Shown here one piece after another: positions 25,442-35,718 of a DNA stretch of 64,000 nucleotides. This DNA is from Prauserella salsuginis (GTDB lineage: Bacteria > Actinomycetota > Actinomycetes > Mycobacteriales > Pseudonocardiaceae), in assembly GCF_024648885.1 (NCBI RefSeq), contig NZ_JANBBF010000011.1, positions 248,001-312,000 of the forward strand. Direction: 5' to 3'. How positions within the stretch are numbered: the stretch's first letter is position 1; each line of letters begins with the position of its first letter. The notes beneath the pieces are model-generated. The model made no database searches and had not been told where the DNA came from. It saw only the letters and a list, made by a program, of their open reading frames with translations. The position numbers and the translations under genes are program-made.

Positions 25442-28400
25442 ATGATCGCCTCGTTCACGTCCCTGCCGTCGCGCTCGGCCTGAGCGCGGGCCTGCAGGAC
25501 ACGCTTGTAGTCCTTCGGCATGACCTTCGTGATCCGCGGCAGTGCGGACTCCCAATCGGTGAGCAGCGCGTGCGCCACGGCCGACCCGGTCTCGGTGTAG
25601 TGCTTCTCGACGGCTTCGAGCAGGACCTCGACGTCCTCCTCGTCGAGTCCTTCCAGGTCGACCATCTCACCGTTGACGCGGATCGGGTCGAGATCGAGCA
25701 CGTAGGCAACGCCGCCGGACATGCCCGCCGCGAAGTTGCGGCCCGTCTTCCCGAGCACGACCACGCGCCCGCCCGTCATGTACTCGCAGCCGTGGTCGCC
25801 GACACCCTCGACGACGGCCAGCGCGCCGGAGTTGCGCACGCAGAACCGCTCACCGACCTTGCCGCGCAGGAACAGCTCGCCGCCCGTGGCGCCGTAGCCG
25901 ATCACGTTGCCGGCGATGATGTGGTTCTCGGCCACGACCGGTGAGTCGTGCGGTGGCCGCACCGTGATGCGCCCGCCCGACAGGCCCTTGCCGACGTAGT
26001 CGTTGCCGTCACCGAGCAGCCGCAGTGTGATGCCCTTCGGCACGAACGCACCGAACGCCTGACCGGCCGTGCCGGTGAACGTGATGTCGATCGTGTCGTC
26101 GGGCAGGCCCTCGCCGCCCCACTGCTTCGTCAACTCGTGGCCGAGCATCGTGCCGACCGTGCGGTTGACGTTGCGCACCGGCAGGTCGAGCGTCACGCGG
26201 TCGCCGGACCGCAGCGCGCCCTCTGCCAGCTGGATCAGTGTGTTGTCGAGCGCGGAGTCGAGACCGTGGTTCTGCTCGACGACCTGGTGCCGGGCGGCAC
26301 CCGGCTCGATCTCCGGCACCTCGAAGATCGGCGACAGGTCGAGGCCTTCGGCCTTCCAGTGGTCGACAGCGTCGCGGGTGTCGAGCAGCTCCGCGTGCCC
26401 GACGGCCTCGGCGATCGACCGGAAGCCCAGCGCCGCCAGGTACTCGCGCACCTCCTGGGCGATGAACTCGAAGAAGTTCACCACGTAGTCGGCCTTGCCG
26501 CTGAACTTCTCCCGCAGCGCGGGGTTCTGCGTGGCCACGCCGACCGGGCAGGTGTCCAGGTGGCAGACGCGCATCATGATGCAGCCCGACACCACCAGCG
26601 GTGCGGTCGCGAAGCCGAACTCCTCGGCACCCAGCAGGGCGGCGATGAGCACGTCACGGCCGGTCTTGAGCTGGCCGTCGGTCTGCACCACGATCCGGTC
26701 GCGCAGCCGGTTCGACAGCAGCGTCTGCTGCGTCTCGGCCAGGCCCAGCTCCCACGGCCCGCCGGCGTGCTTGATCGACGACAGCGGGGACGCGCCGGTG
26801 CCGCCGTCGTGACCGGAGATCAGCACGACGTCGGCGTGCGCCTTCGCCACACCCGCGGCGACCGTGCCGACGCCGACCTCGGACACGAGCTTCACGTGGA
26901 TGCGCGCGGCCGGGTTGGCGTTCTTCAGGTCGTGGATCAGCTGCTTGAGGTCCTCGATCGAGTAGATGTCGTGGTGCGGCGGCGGGGAGATGAGCCCGAC
27001 CCCCGGCGTCGAGTGCCGGGTCTTGCCGATCCACGGGTACACCTTGCCGCCGGGCAGCTGACCGCCCTCGCCGGGCTTGGCGCCCTGCGCCATCTTGATC
27101 TGGATGTCGTCGGCGTTGACCAGGTACTCGCTCGTCACGCCGAACCGGCCACTCGCGACCTGCTTGATCGCGCTGCGGCGCTCCGGGTCGTACAGGCGCT
27201 CGGGGTCCTCGCCGCCCTCACCGGTGTTGGACTTGCCCTGCAGTCGGTTCATGGCGATCGCGAGGGTCTCGTGCGCCTCGGCCGAGATCGACCCGTACGA
27301 GATCGCGCCCGTCGCGAACCGCTTCACGATCTCCGAGACCGGTTCGACCTCCTCGATCGGCACCGGCGGGCGCTCGCCCTCCTTGAACTTGAACAGCCCG
27401 CGCAGCGTCATCAGCTGCTCGGCCTGCTCGTCCACGGCCTGGGTGTACTCCTTGAAGATCTCGTACTTGCCCGACCGCGTGGAGTGCTGCAGCTTGAACA
27501 CCGTTTGCGGGTTGAACAGGTGCGGTTCGCCCTCGCGGCGCCACTGGTAGTCGCCGCCGGTGGCGAGTTCGCGGTGGTTCGGCCGCACGTCGTCGGCGGG
27601 GAAGGCGCGCCGGTGCCGCTCGGTGACCTCGCGGGCCAGCACGTCGAACCCGACGCCGCCGAGCCGCGACGTGGTGCCGGTGAAGCACGTGTCGACGACC
27701 TCGGAGCCGAGACCGATCGCCTCGAAGATCTGCGCGCCGGTGTACGAGGCCACCGTGGACACACCGATCTTCGACATCGTCTTGCGGACGCCCTTGCCGA
27801 GCGCCTTGATGAGGTTGCTGGTCGCGTCCTTGGCGGTGACGCCGGGAACGCGGCCCTGTTCGGCGAGCTCCTCGACGGTGGCCATCGCCAGGTACGGGTT
27901 CACCGCCGCGGCGCCGTAACCGATGAGCAGCGCGATGTGGTGCACCTCGCGGGCGTCGCCGGACTCGACGATCAGCCCGACCTGGGTGCGGCTCTTCTCG
28001 CGCACCAGGTGGTGGTGCACCGCGCCGGTCAGCAGCAGCGACGGGATCGCCGCGTGGCCTGCGTCCACGCCGCGGTCCGACAGCACGATCAGCCGCGCAC
28101 CGTCGGCGATCGCCTCGGACACCTCAGCGCGGATCTCGTCCAGCCTGTGCTGCAGTGCCTCGCCGCCGCCGGCGACCTCGTAGGTGCCGTGCACCGTGTG
28201 CGACGAGAACTCGGGCAGGTTGCCGTCGTCGTTGGCGTGAACCAGCTTCGCCAGGTCGTCGTTGTCCAGCACCGGGAACGGCAGCACGATCTTGCGTGCG
28301 TGTTCGGGGCCGGCTTCGAGCAGGTTCGGCTCCGAACCGAGCTGCGTGCCCAGCGCCGTGACGAGCTCCTCGCGGATCGCGTCCAGCGGCGGGTTCGTCA

Positions 28401-29964
28401 CCTGGGCGAACAGCTGCGTGAAGTAGTCGAAGATCGGGCGCTGGCCGCTCGAGAGCGGCGCCACCGGGGAGTCGTTACCCATCGACCCGATCGGCTCGGC
28501 ACCCGAGCGCGCCATCGGCTCGAGCAGCACGTCCAGCTCCTCGGCCGTGTAACCGAACGCCTGCTGCCTGCGCACGAGCGAGGCGTGCGTGGGCACCTCA
28601 CGCTCGCGCTCGGGCAGGTCGTCGAGCTTCAGCCGGCCCGCCTCGAGCCACTCGGCGTACGGGTTCTCGGCCGCGAGCTGGCCCTTGACCTCCTCGTCGT
28701 CGATGATCCGGCCCTCGGCCGTGTCGACGAGGAACATGCGGCCCGGTTCGAGCCTGCCCTTGCGCACGATCGACGCCTGGTCCAGCTCGAGCACGCCCGC
28801 TTCACTGGCCAGTACGACGAGACCGCCGTCGGTGATCCAGTACCGCGCGGGCCGCAGCCCGTTGCGGTCGAGCACGGCGCCGATCTGCGTGCCGTCGGTG
28901 AACGACACCAGGGCAGGGCCGTCCCACGGCTCCATCATCGTGGCGTGGAACTCGTAGAACGCGCGGCGCGCCGGGTCCATCTCGGCGTGGTTCTCCCACG
29001 CCTCCGGGATCATCATCAGCACCGCGTGCGGCAGTGACCGGCCGCCCAGATGCAGCATCTCGAGCACCTCGTCGAACGAGGCCGAGTCGCTTGCGCCGCG
29101 CGTGATCACCGGGTAGATCCGGCGCAGCGGTCCGGGGATGAGGTCGGTGTCGAGCTGGGACTCGCGGGCGTCCATCCAGTTGCGGTTGCCCTTGAGCGTG
29201 TTGATCTCGCCGTTGTGCGCCACATAGCGGTACGGGTGTGCCAACGGCCACGACGGGAAGGTGTTCGTGGAGAACCGCGAGTGCACGAGGCCGATCGCGC
29301 TCACGACACGCTCGTCGGTCAGGTCCGGGAAGAACTTCGGGACCTGCGGCTCGGTGAGCATGCCCTTGTAGACGATCGTGCGCGCCGACAGGCTCGGGAA
29401 GTACACGCCGGACTCTTCGAGCTGGTGCTCCGCGCGCTTGCGCACGACGAAGGCGGCCCGTTCCAGTTCGAGGCCGGTCAGGGTGTGGTCCCCGTCGCGC
29501 TGCGAGCCGAGGAACACCTGCGCGAAGTACGGCATCGCCTCGCGGGCGCTCGGGCCGACGTGCTCGGCCTGGACCGGCAGGTCGCGCCAGCCGAGCACGC
29601 GGAGGTGCTCCTCGGCTGCGATGCGCTCGATGGCCGACATCGCCTTGTCGCGTGCGGCCTCGTCGGTCGGCAGGAACGCGGTGCCTGCGGCGTACGTGCC
29701 GGGTTCGGGCAGTTCGAAGTCGGTGACCTCGCGGAAGAACGCGTCCGGGATCTGGATCAGGATGCCTGCGCCATCGCCGGTTTCGGTTTCGGCGCCGCGC
29801 GCGCCACGGTGTTCGAGGTTGCTCAGGGCGACCAGGGCTTGGCGGACGATCTCGTGGTCGGGACGGCCGGACAGGTCGGCGACGAAAGCGACGCCACAGG
29901 CGTCGTGCTCGTACTGCTCGTCGTAGAGACCGGTGTTCGGCTTACGCGGGGCGTGGCGGGTCAC
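25423..29964 (-). CDS. gltB: Glutamate synthase large subunit GltB
   Basis: Catalytic subunit of glutamate synthase, 1513 residues from the GTG 10 bases after AAGGAGG; a GTG nine codons upstream would lie before that site. The N-terminal glutaminase nucleophile is the Cys in [13 protein letters not shown], normally exposed by propeptide removal. Then come the central domain, the FMN-binding synthase domain ([52 protein letters not shown]), and the 3Fe-4S cysteines in [18 protein letters not shown] at about 1130. A C-terminal beta-helix ([28 protein letters not shown]) ends it. gltD follows after 77 bp that hold a short linking ORF. Confidence 0.96.
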   Translation of the reverse strand: MTRHAPRKPNTGLYDEQYEHDACGVAFVADLSGRPDHEIVRQALVALSNLEHRGARGAETETGDGAGILIQIPDAFFREVTDFELPEPGTYAAGTAFLPTDEAARDKAMSAIERIAAEEHLRVLGWRDLPVQAEHVGPSAREAMPYFAQVFLGSQRDGDHTLTGLELERAAFVVRKRAEHQLEESGVYFPSLSARTIVYKGMLTEPQVPKFFPDLTDERVVSAIGLVHSRFSTNTFPSWPLAHPYRYVAHNGEINTLKGNRNWMDARESQLDTDLIPGPLRRIYPVITRGASDSASFDEVLEMLHLGGRSLPHAVLMMIPEAWENHAEMDPARRAFYEFHATMMEPWDGPALVSFTDGTQIGAVLDRNGLRPARYWITDGGLVVLASEAGVLELDQASIVRKGRLEPGRMFLVDTAEGRIIDDEEVKGQLAAENPYAEWLEAGRLKLDDLPEREREVPTHASLVRRQQAFGYTAEELDVLLEPMARSGAEPIGSMGNDSPVAPLSSGQRPIFDYFTQLFAQVTNPPLDAIREELVTALGTQLGSEPNLLEAGPEHARKIVLPFPVLDNDDLAKLVHANDDGNLPEFSSHTVHGTYEVAGGGEALQHRLDEIRAEVSEAIADGARLIVLSDRGVDAGHAAIPSLLLTGAVHHHLVREKSRTQVGLIVESGDAREVHHIALLIGYGAAAVNPYLAMATVEELAEQGRVPGVTAKDATSNLIKALGKGVRKTMSKIGVSTVASYTGAQIFEAIGLGSEVVDTCFTGTTSRLGGVGFDVLAREVTERHRRAFPADDVRPNHRELATGGDYQWRREGEPHLFNPQTVFKLQHSTRSGKYEIFKEYTQAVDEQAEQLMTLRGLFKFKEGERPPVPIEEVEPVSEIVKRFATGAISYGSISAEAHETLAIAMNRLQGKSNTGEGGEDPERLYDPERRSAIKQVASGRFGVTSEYLVNADDIQIKMAQGAKPGEGGQLPGGKVYPWIGKTRHSTPGVGLISPPPHHDIYSIEDLKQLIHDLKNANPAARIHVKLVSEVGVGTVAAGVAKAHADVVLISGHDGGTGASPLSSIKHAGGPWELGLAETQQTLLSNRLRDRIVVQTDGQLKTGRDVLIAALLGAEEFGFATAPLVVSGCIMMRVCHLDTCPVGVATQNPALREKFSGKADYVVNFFEFIAQEVREYLAALGFRSIAEAVGHAELLDTRDAVDHWKAEGLDLSPIFEVPEIEPGAARHQVVEQNHGLDSALDNTLIQLAEGALRSGDRVTLDLPVRNVNRTVGTMLGHELTKQWGGEGLPDDTIDITFTGTAGQAFGAFVPKGITLRLLGDGNDYVGKGLSGGRITVRPPHDSPVVAENHIIAGNVIGYGATGGELFLRGKVGERFCVRNSGALAVVEGVGDHGCEYMTGGRVVVLGKTGRNFAAGMSGGVAYVLDLDPIRVNGEMVDLEGLDEEDVEVLLEAVEKHYTETGSAVAHALLTDWESALPRITKVMPKDYKRVLQARAQAERDGRDVNEAIMEAAHG

Positions 29965-30443
29965 GGCTTGCCGCCCTCCTTGGCTCGGCACAGCCAGGCC
30001 GCGCTGCCAGCCGGCCGGGGCGTTCCGGTCGGCTAACGGTGCGGCCTGGTGGTGCGATGGTCAGTAGGGGACTCGTCGATGGCGTCCCGTCCACCTTCCG
30101 GCGGCGGGCATGGCACCGAAGCGTCGACCACACGCCGTTGTGTGGATCCTGGTTGGCTCTCCGATGAGCCGGGCGCGCAGTCCGTGGTGGCGAACGGCGC
30201 TGGTGCGCAGACACGCGCCGTACACAGGCAGGGTTCGCCTGCCAGCGTGCGGCGCGCGCTGAACATACCGGGGTTAGCCGGTCTTATGACAGTAATGTGA
30301 AATCGCCGTTATAGGGACTTCTCAGTGAGCGCTCGTGGGATACAACACTGCGGGATTGACGGCCGGGAAGTCAACTGGTCGATTCCGCAACTTCTGCTGT
30401 GACCTGCGACGACGATGCTGATTTCGGCAGGTGCGGACCACGA
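29965..30443. other. gltB upstream region, no gene seen
   Basis: About 480 bp, less GC-rich than its surroundings at 30270-30370. It should contain the gltBD promoter. A small inverted repeat CCACAC/GTGTGG (30128-30133 and 30140-30145) could be a regulator site. I looked for a GlnR-type box and found no convincing match. No ORF or RNA gene is supported. Confidence 0.45.
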
Positions 30444-31244
30444 TCACGCCGGCTCGGGGCCGAAGGTCGCCGTGACATCCCCGAGACCGTCCATGTGGGC
30501 CACGATCGTCTCGCCTGGATGCACGAAGAAGGCCTGCGTCATCGTTCCCGGCAGCACCACGTGTCCCGGTTCGAGCGAAATGCCCAGCGGCCCGATCGTG
30601 TTGGCCAGCCACACGAGGGCGTTGAGCGGTGAACCCAGCACAGCACCGCCCGTGCCGGTGGCCAGCAGCTCGCCCGAGCGCTGCAGGGTGCAGCCCATCA
30701 GCCGCAGGTCGACGGCCGACAGCGGAGTCGGCTTCGTGCCGAGCACCACACCTCCGGACGAGGCGTTGTCGGCCACCGTGTCGATGATGGAGATGCGCCA
30801 GTCCCGGATACGGGAGTCGACGATCTCCAGCGCGGGCAGCACGAACTCGACCGCTCTCGCCGCGTCGGCCACCGTGACGCCCGGTCCCGTCAGTTCCCTG
30901 CCGAGGACGAACGCCACCTCGGGCTCGATGCGAGGCTGCAGGAACGGCGCCGTGATCGGCTGGTGCTCGAGGTGGAACATGCCACTCGTGAGATGGCCGA
31001 AGTCGGGCTGGTCGACCCCCATCTGCTGCTGCATCGCAGGCGAGGACAGGCCGACCTTGTGGCCCTTGACGATCTCGCCGGCCTCGACCCAGCCGCGGAC
31101 CTGTTCCTGCTGGATCCGGTACGCGTCGGTGATCGTCAGATCCGGTCGCTCCTCCACGATCGGATCGATGGGGGTGCCGGTCTCGTAGGCCTGCCGCAGG
31201 CGTTTCGCGAGGTCTCCGACGGTGGCGGCGTCGATGGCGTTCAT
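30444..31244 (-). CDS. 2-keto-4-pentenoate hydratase / FAH-family protein
   Basis: 266-residue member of the MhpD/fumarylacetoacetate hydrolase family, which hydrates 2-hydroxypentadienoate-type acids or decarboxylates related oxo acids. Seen: ITDAYRIQQEQVRGWVEAGEIVKGHKVGLSS, the metal-ligand block PRIEPEVAFVLGREL, EIVDSRIRDW and FFVHPGETIVAHMDGLGDV. It is last in a three-gene minus-strand cluster, 50 bp after the FAD/Fe-S dehydrogenase. The substrate is unknown; the neighbours point to oxo- and hydroxy-acid metabolism rather than aromatic ring cleavage. Confidence 0.82.
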   Translation of the reverse strand: MNAIDAATVGDLAKRLRQAYETGTPIDPIVEERPDLTITDAYRIQQEQVRGWVEAGEIVKGHKVGLSSPAMQQQMGVDQPDFGHLTSGMFHLEHQPITAPFLQPRIEPEVAFVLGRELTGPGVTVADAARAVEFVLPALEIVDSRIRDWRISIIDTVADNASSGGVVLGTKPTPLSAVDLRLMGCTLQRSGELLATGTGGAVLGSPLNALVWLANTIGPLGISLEPGHVVLPGTMTQAFFVHPGETIVAHMDGLGDVTATFGPEPA

Positions 31245-31294
31245 GGGCTCACATTCCGGGTCGGGGGCGGCTGCCGGCAAGCCGGTCGTTCCGA

Positions 31295-34252
31295 TCACAG
31301 GGACGACCGGCCACGACGGGAGTGCAGGGCGCGGTCGAGGATCTCGGCCAGGTGCAGTGCGCGCCGTGACGTGAGGTCGGCGATCTGGGTACGGCAGCTG
31401 AAGCCGTCGGCGAGCACGAGCGTGTCGTCGGACGCGGCTTCGACCTCGGGGACGAGCGCCCGCTCGGCGGCGGCGACGGAGACGTCGTAGTGGCCGCGCT
31501 CCATCCCGAAGTTGCCGGCCAGTCCGCAGCAGCCGGAGTCGAGCGTGCGGCAGGAGATCCCGGCCCCGGCCAGCACCCGCTGGTCGGCGGCGTTGCCCGC
31601 AACGGCGTGCTGGTGGCAGTGCTGCTGCGTGATGGCAGGCACGGGCCCGTCGGGGTCGAGCTCGGGGAAGTCGACGTCGGGTGCGTACCGCTCGAGGAAC
31701 TCGGCCAGTGTGAGGGCGTTGATCCCGTCGCCGGTGCCGCCGTCGATCTCGGCGGGCTCGAACAGGTCGTGGATGTCGTGGCGCAGCACGGCCAGGCAGC
31801 TCGGTTCCAGCGCGACGATCGGCGTGCCCGCAGCGATCTCCGGGCCGAGGACCTTCAGCGTCCGCCGCAGCACGGTGCGGGCGACACCGAGCTGCCCGGT
31901 GGAGATCCACGTCAGACCACAGCAGACCGATGCACGCGGCAGCACGACGTCGAAACCCGCGTGGTCGAGTACGCGAGCGGCGGCGAGGCCGATGTCGGGG
32001 GAGAAGTGGTCGGTGAACGTGTCGGGCCACAGCACCACCCGCGGGCGGGTGAAGGTGGCCGGCACGGATTCCGCGCGGGTGCGCAGGCGTTTGCGCAGCG
32101 TGCGACGGGCGAAGCGGGGCAGCGACCGTTGCGGTGCGATGCCGCCGAGCCGGGTCAGTGCCCGCGACAGGCGCCGTGAGCCGAGCACCGCGTTGGCCGC
32201 CCAAGGTGCCACCGAGGCGAGGCGCGACCACAGGGGCAGGAACCCGAGCGAGTAGTGCGCCGCGGGCCGGACCCGGCGCCGGTAGTGCTGGTGCAGGAAC
32301 TCCGCCTTGTACGAAGCCATGTCCACATTGACCGGACAGTCGGACAGACATCCCTTGCACGCCAGGCAGAGGTCGAGCGCGTCGCGCACCTCGGCCGATC
32401 GCCAGCCGTCGGGAATCGTGTCGCCGCGCATCATCTCCGACAGCAACCTGGCGCGCCCGCGCGTGGAGTGCTCCTCGCGGCCCGTGGCCATGTAGCTCGG
32501 GCACATCACGCCGGTGGAGGTGTCGATGCATTTGCCGACGCCGACGCAGCGGCGCGCCGCGACGGCGAGACTGCCGCCGTCGTGCGGGTACTTCAGCGTG
32601 AGCGGCAGCTCGCGCACCGGACCGTCGAACCGCAGGTCGGCGTCCATCGGGCGCGGGCGCACCAGCACGCCGGGGTTCAGCAGGTCGCCGGGATCCCAGA
32701 TCGCCTTGAACGCCTCGAACAGGCGCAGGATCTCGGGCGAGTACATGCGCGGCAGCAGTTCCGCACGGGCCTGCCCGTCCCCGTGCTCACCGGACAGCGA
32801 ACCCCCGTGCGCGACGACGAGGTCGCCCGCGTCCTCCATGAACGAGCGGAACCGCGCGCGCCCTGCGTCGTCGGTGAGCGTGAAGTCGATGCGCACGTGG
32901 ACACAGCCCTCGCCGAAATGCCCGTAGGGAATGCCGCGCAGCCCGTGGTCGGCGAGCAGCCGCCGGAACTCCCGCAGGTAGGCGCCGAGCCGCTCCGGCG
33001 GCACCGCGGCGTCCTCCCAGCCCGGCCACGCCTCGGCGCTGCCCTCCGGCGTCGGGATGCGCGTCGCGATCCCCGACGCGGCCTCGCGGATCGACCACAG
33101 CTGCTTCTGATCGGCCGGATCGTCGGCGATCGACGTCGTCGCGCCCGTCTCCGCGGTCAGCGTGGCCGCGACCCGCTCGGCCCGCGCTCGCGCGTCCGCG
33201 AGGTCGTCCCCGCCGATCTCGACGAACAGCCACCCGCCGCCCTCGGGCAGCCGGTCGAGCGCGGCGGGCCTGCGGCCACGCACCAGCAGGGCGTCGATCA
33301 TGTCCGAGCCCATGCCCTCCAGTGTGAGGGGTTCCAGCGGCAGGGCGTGGGGCACGGCGTCGGCGGCGGCCACGTCGTCGGCGTATCCGGCGACGAGCAG
33401 TACGCGCACGGCAGGTGCGGGAACCAGGCGCACCGTCGCCTCGGTAAGCAGCGCGCAGGTGCCCTCGCTGCCGACGAGCGCGCGGGCGACGTCGAAGCCG
33501 TTCTCGGGCAGCAGCCGGTCCAGCGCGTAGCCCGACACGCGGCGGGGCAGCGCCGGGAAACCCTGTCGGATCGTGGCCAGGTTGTCGTCGACGAGTGCCC
33601 GCAGCGCCCGCGTGTGGGCGTTGTCGGGTGCCTCGCCGGGGCCGAACGTCATCGGCGTGCCGTCGGCGGCCAGTACGTCCAGCGCGACGACGTTGTGCGT
33701 CGTGCGGCCCCAGGCCACCGAGTGCGAACCGCACGAGTCGTTGCCGATCATGCCGCCGAGCGTGCAGCGGCTGTGCGTCGACGGGTCCGGCCCGAACGTG
33801 AGCCCGTACCGGGCCGCTTCGGTGCGCAGCGCGTCGAGCACGACACCGGGCTGCACCCGCGCCGTCCGCGCCTCGGGGTCGATGTCGAGGATGCGGTTCA
33901 TGTATCGCGTGTGGTCGAGGACGACGCCCTCGCCGACGGCCTGCCCCGCGATGCTCGTGCCCGCCCCGCGTGCGGTGATCGGGACGCCGAGTTCCCGGCA
34001 CACTCGCAACGCGGCGCGCACGTCGTCGGCGTCGCGCGGGAACACCACGGCGCGTGGTACGTGCCGGTAGTTCGACGCGTCCATGCTGAACACGGCGCGC
34101 GCGGTCGGATCGGCCTCGACGTCGCCGGTCACCGCGGCGCGGAGCCGGGCGGCGAGCCACTCGGCGTCGGCCCGTGCCGTGCCGGGCTGCGGCGCGTCGG
34201 GCCGGGGCGGGTCGGTGGGCGTTACGGCGGCTTCGTTGACGGGATCGCTCAC
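31295..34252 (-). CDS. FAD-linked oxidase/Fe-S protein, YdiJ-like (candidate D-2-hydroxyglutarate dehydrogenase)
   Basis: 985-residue fusion of a VAO-type FAD dehydrogenase and an Fe-S/CCG module, the architecture of E. coli YdiJ (reported D-2-hydroxyglutarate dehydrogenase) and glycolate/lactate oxidases. FAD domain: ITARGAGTSIAGQAVGEGVV, GMIGNDSCGSHSVAWG. Catalytic region: GHFGEGCVHVRID, SGEHGDGQARAELLPRMYS. Fe-S cysteines in CVGVGKCIDTSTGVMCPSY (about 570) and CLACKGCLSDCPVN (about 630). CCG-type motifs VCCGLTWISTG and SGCCGLAGNFGMERGHYD follow. The GTG start at 34252 is preferred; an upstream ATG adds 25 residues. It sits 25 bp after the transhydrogenase gene. Confidence 0.85.
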   Translation of the reverse strand: MSDPVNEAAVTPTDPPRPDAPQPGTARADAEWLAARLRAAVTGDVEADPTARAVFSMDASNYRHVPRAVVFPRDADDVRAALRVCRELGVPITARGAGTSIAGQAVGEGVVLDHTRYMNRILDIDPEARTARVQPGVVLDALRTEAARYGLTFGPDPSTHSRCTLGGMIGNDSCGSHSVAWGRTTHNVVALDVLAADGTPMTFGPGEAPDNAHTRALRALVDDNLATIRQGFPALPRRVSGYALDRLLPENGFDVARALVGSEGTCALLTEATVRLVPAPAVRVLLVAGYADDVAAADAVPHALPLEPLTLEGMGSDMIDALLVRGRRPAALDRLPEGGGWLFVEIGGDDLADARARAERVAATLTAETGATTSIADDPADQKQLWSIREAASGIATRIPTPEGSAEAWPGWEDAAVPPERLGAYLREFRRLLADHGLRGIPYGHFGEGCVHVRIDFTLTDDAGRARFRSFMEDAGDLVVAHGGSLSGEHGDGQARAELLPRMYSPEILRLFEAFKAIWDPGDLLNPGVLVRPRPMDADLRFDGPVRELPLTLKYPHDGGSLAVAARRCVGVGKCIDTSTGVMCPSYMATGREEHSTRGRARLLSEMMRGDTIPDGWRSAEVRDALDLCLACKGCLSDCPVNVDMASYKAEFLHQHYRRRVRPAAHYSLGFLPLWSRLASVAPWAANAVLGSRRLSRALTRLGGIAPQRSLPRFARRTLRKRLRTRAESVPATFTRPRVVLWPDTFTDHFSPDIGLAAARVLDHAGFDVVLPRASVCCGLTWISTGQLGVARTVLRRTLKVLGPEIAAGTPIVALEPSCLAVLRHDIHDLFEPAEIDGGTGDGINALTLAEFLERYAPDVDFPELDPDGPVPAITQQHCHQHAVAGNAADQRVLAGAGISCRTLDSGCCGLAGNFGMERGHYDVSVAAAERALVPEVEAASDDTLVLADGFSCRTQIADLTSRRALHLAEILDRALHSRRGRSSL

Positions 34253-34277
34253 GGCGCCCACCGTAGGCGCCGCGGGC

Positions 34278-35576
34278 CTACCAATTCTCGAGCGACTCGG
34301 TGAGAACCGCTTCGACGTCCTCCTCACGCACCGTGCGGGGTGCCACGGCCAGCAGTCGCTGCTGCTGCATCGTGCCCTCCACGAGCGCGCCGATGTCGGA
34401 GCGGCCGTAGCCGACGCCGGACAGGCCGTTGGGGATGCCGATGTCCCGCATCAGCGAGGTCAGCGCCGCGGGCAGCCGCTGGCGGTCGTCGGCGGTGGCC
34501 TGCTGTGCGCGCGGATCGAGGATGTCGGCCGCGCGCAGGTGTTTGCCCGGGTCGGTGGGGAAGGTGAAGCGGAACGCGGCCGGTGCCGTCAGCGACACGG
34601 ACTCGCCGTGCGGCACGAGTGCGGCGTCCTGCGGATAGTTGGCCGGCCGGTACTCGCGCACCCGGCCCGCGATCGGATACGCGCACGCGTGCGGCACGTG
34701 CACGCCGGCGTTGCCGAAGCCCATGCCCGCGAACGTCGCGGCGAGCATCATGTCGGTGCGGGCCTCGAGGTCACCACCGTTGAGGACGGCCTTGCGGAAC
34801 GAGCGCGCCAGCAGCTGCAGCGCCTGCTCGGTCCAGGCGTCGGAGATGGGGTTCGAGCCGTTGTAGGCCACCCGCGTCTCCGGCGTGTGCCTGGGGAACG
34901 AGTGGAACGGGCGCGCGGTGTACGACTCGAGGGCGTGGCACAGCACGTCCATCCCGCTGGCCGCGGTCACCTCCGGCGGCATCGACAGCGTCAGCAGCGG
35001 GTCGATCACGGCGAGGTTCGGCCGCAGGTGGGAGTGGCTGATACCGGACTTGACCTGCAGATCGAGGAAGTCCATGACGCACACGGGCGTCGTCTCCGAT
35101 CCGGTGCCCGCCGTGGTCGGAACCGCGACGAGCGGCTTCAGCGGCCCCTCGGGTGCCTTGCCCTGTCCGATCGGCTTGTTGACGTAGTCGTAGAGGTCGG
35201 CCGGGTAGGTCGTGAAGAGGTTGACCGCCTTGGCCGTGTCGATGGCCGAACCGCCGCCGACGCCGATGAAACCGTCCCACGTGGACTCGCTCGCGAAGTC
35301 GATCGCGTCGCGGATGCTCCGGTCGGTCGGCTCGACGTGCACGCGGTCGTAGATCTCGACGGTGAGCCCGCCCGCCTTCGCCGCGTCGGCGACGCGCTGC
35401 GGCACGCCGGTGGCGGCGACGTCCGGGTCGGTGACGATCAGCACGCGCCGGGCGCCCAGCTGCGCGAGGTCCCAGCCGATCTCGTCCACGGCGCCCGCAC
35501 CGAACTTCAGCGGCGTCGCACCCCAGGTGAAGACGGTCTCGTTCAGGTACTGGGTTTTCGGCGAGCTGGGTGTCAT
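34278..35576 (-). CDS. Hydroxyacid-oxoacid transhydrogenase (ADHFE1-like iron-type alcohol dehydrogenase)
   Basis: 432 residues. It reads closely like animal ADHFE1, which oxidises 4-hydroxybutyrate to succinic semialdehyde while reducing 2-oxoglutarate to D-2-hydroxyglutarate. Shared blocks: RVLIVTDPDVAATGVPQRV, VEPTDRSIRDAIDFA, FIGVGGGSAIDTAKAVNLF, LKPLVAVPTTAGTGSETTPV, GMDVLCHALESYTARPFHS, the metal His in HVPHACAYPIAGRV, and LVPHGESVSLTAPA. The ATG start has no strong ribosome site. It is first in a cluster with a YdiJ-like dehydrogenase that could re-oxidise the D-2-hydroxyglutarate. Confidence 0.88.
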   Translation of the reverse strand: MTPSSPKTQYLNETVFTWGATPLKFGAGAVDEIGWDLAQLGARRVLIVTDPDVAATGVPQRVADAAKAGGLTVEIYDRVHVEPTDRSIRDAIDFASESTWDGFIGVGGGSAIDTAKAVNLFTTYPADLYDYVNKPIGQGKAPEGPLKPLVAVPTTAGTGSETTPVCVMDFLDLQVKSGISHSHLRPNLAVIDPLLTLSMPPEVTAASGMDVLCHALESYTARPFHSFPRHTPETRVAYNGSNPISDAWTEQALQLLARSFRKAVLNGGDLEARTDMMLAATFAGMGFGNAGVHVPHACAYPIAGRVREYRPANYPQDAALVPHGESVSLTAPAAFRFTFPTDPGKHLRAADILDPRAQQATADDRQRLPAALTSLMRDIGIPNGLSGVGYGRSDIGALVEGTMQQQRLLAVAPRTVREEDVEAVLTESLENW

Positions 35577-35718
35577 CGGCGAGCTCCAGGTTCGTCGCGC
35601 GGCAGTCGGCAGCCGCGTCGCGCTCCGTTGCGGACGGATCCGAGCCTCGCACCCCGGTGCCCACTGATCAACCACTGAGTCGGCGTCCGCCGGTCGAGTG
35701 AAGGAGCCGGGTGCCGGT

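Noticed and set aside
25948-29037. 1029-codon plus-strand frame
   Set aside because: Antisense shadow of gltB with low-complexity composition and no motifs.
29965-30443. GlnR-type nitrogen regulator box upstream of gltB
   Set aside because: I looked for the GTnAC-n6-GAAAC pattern on both strands and found no acceptable match; naming a site would be guesswork.
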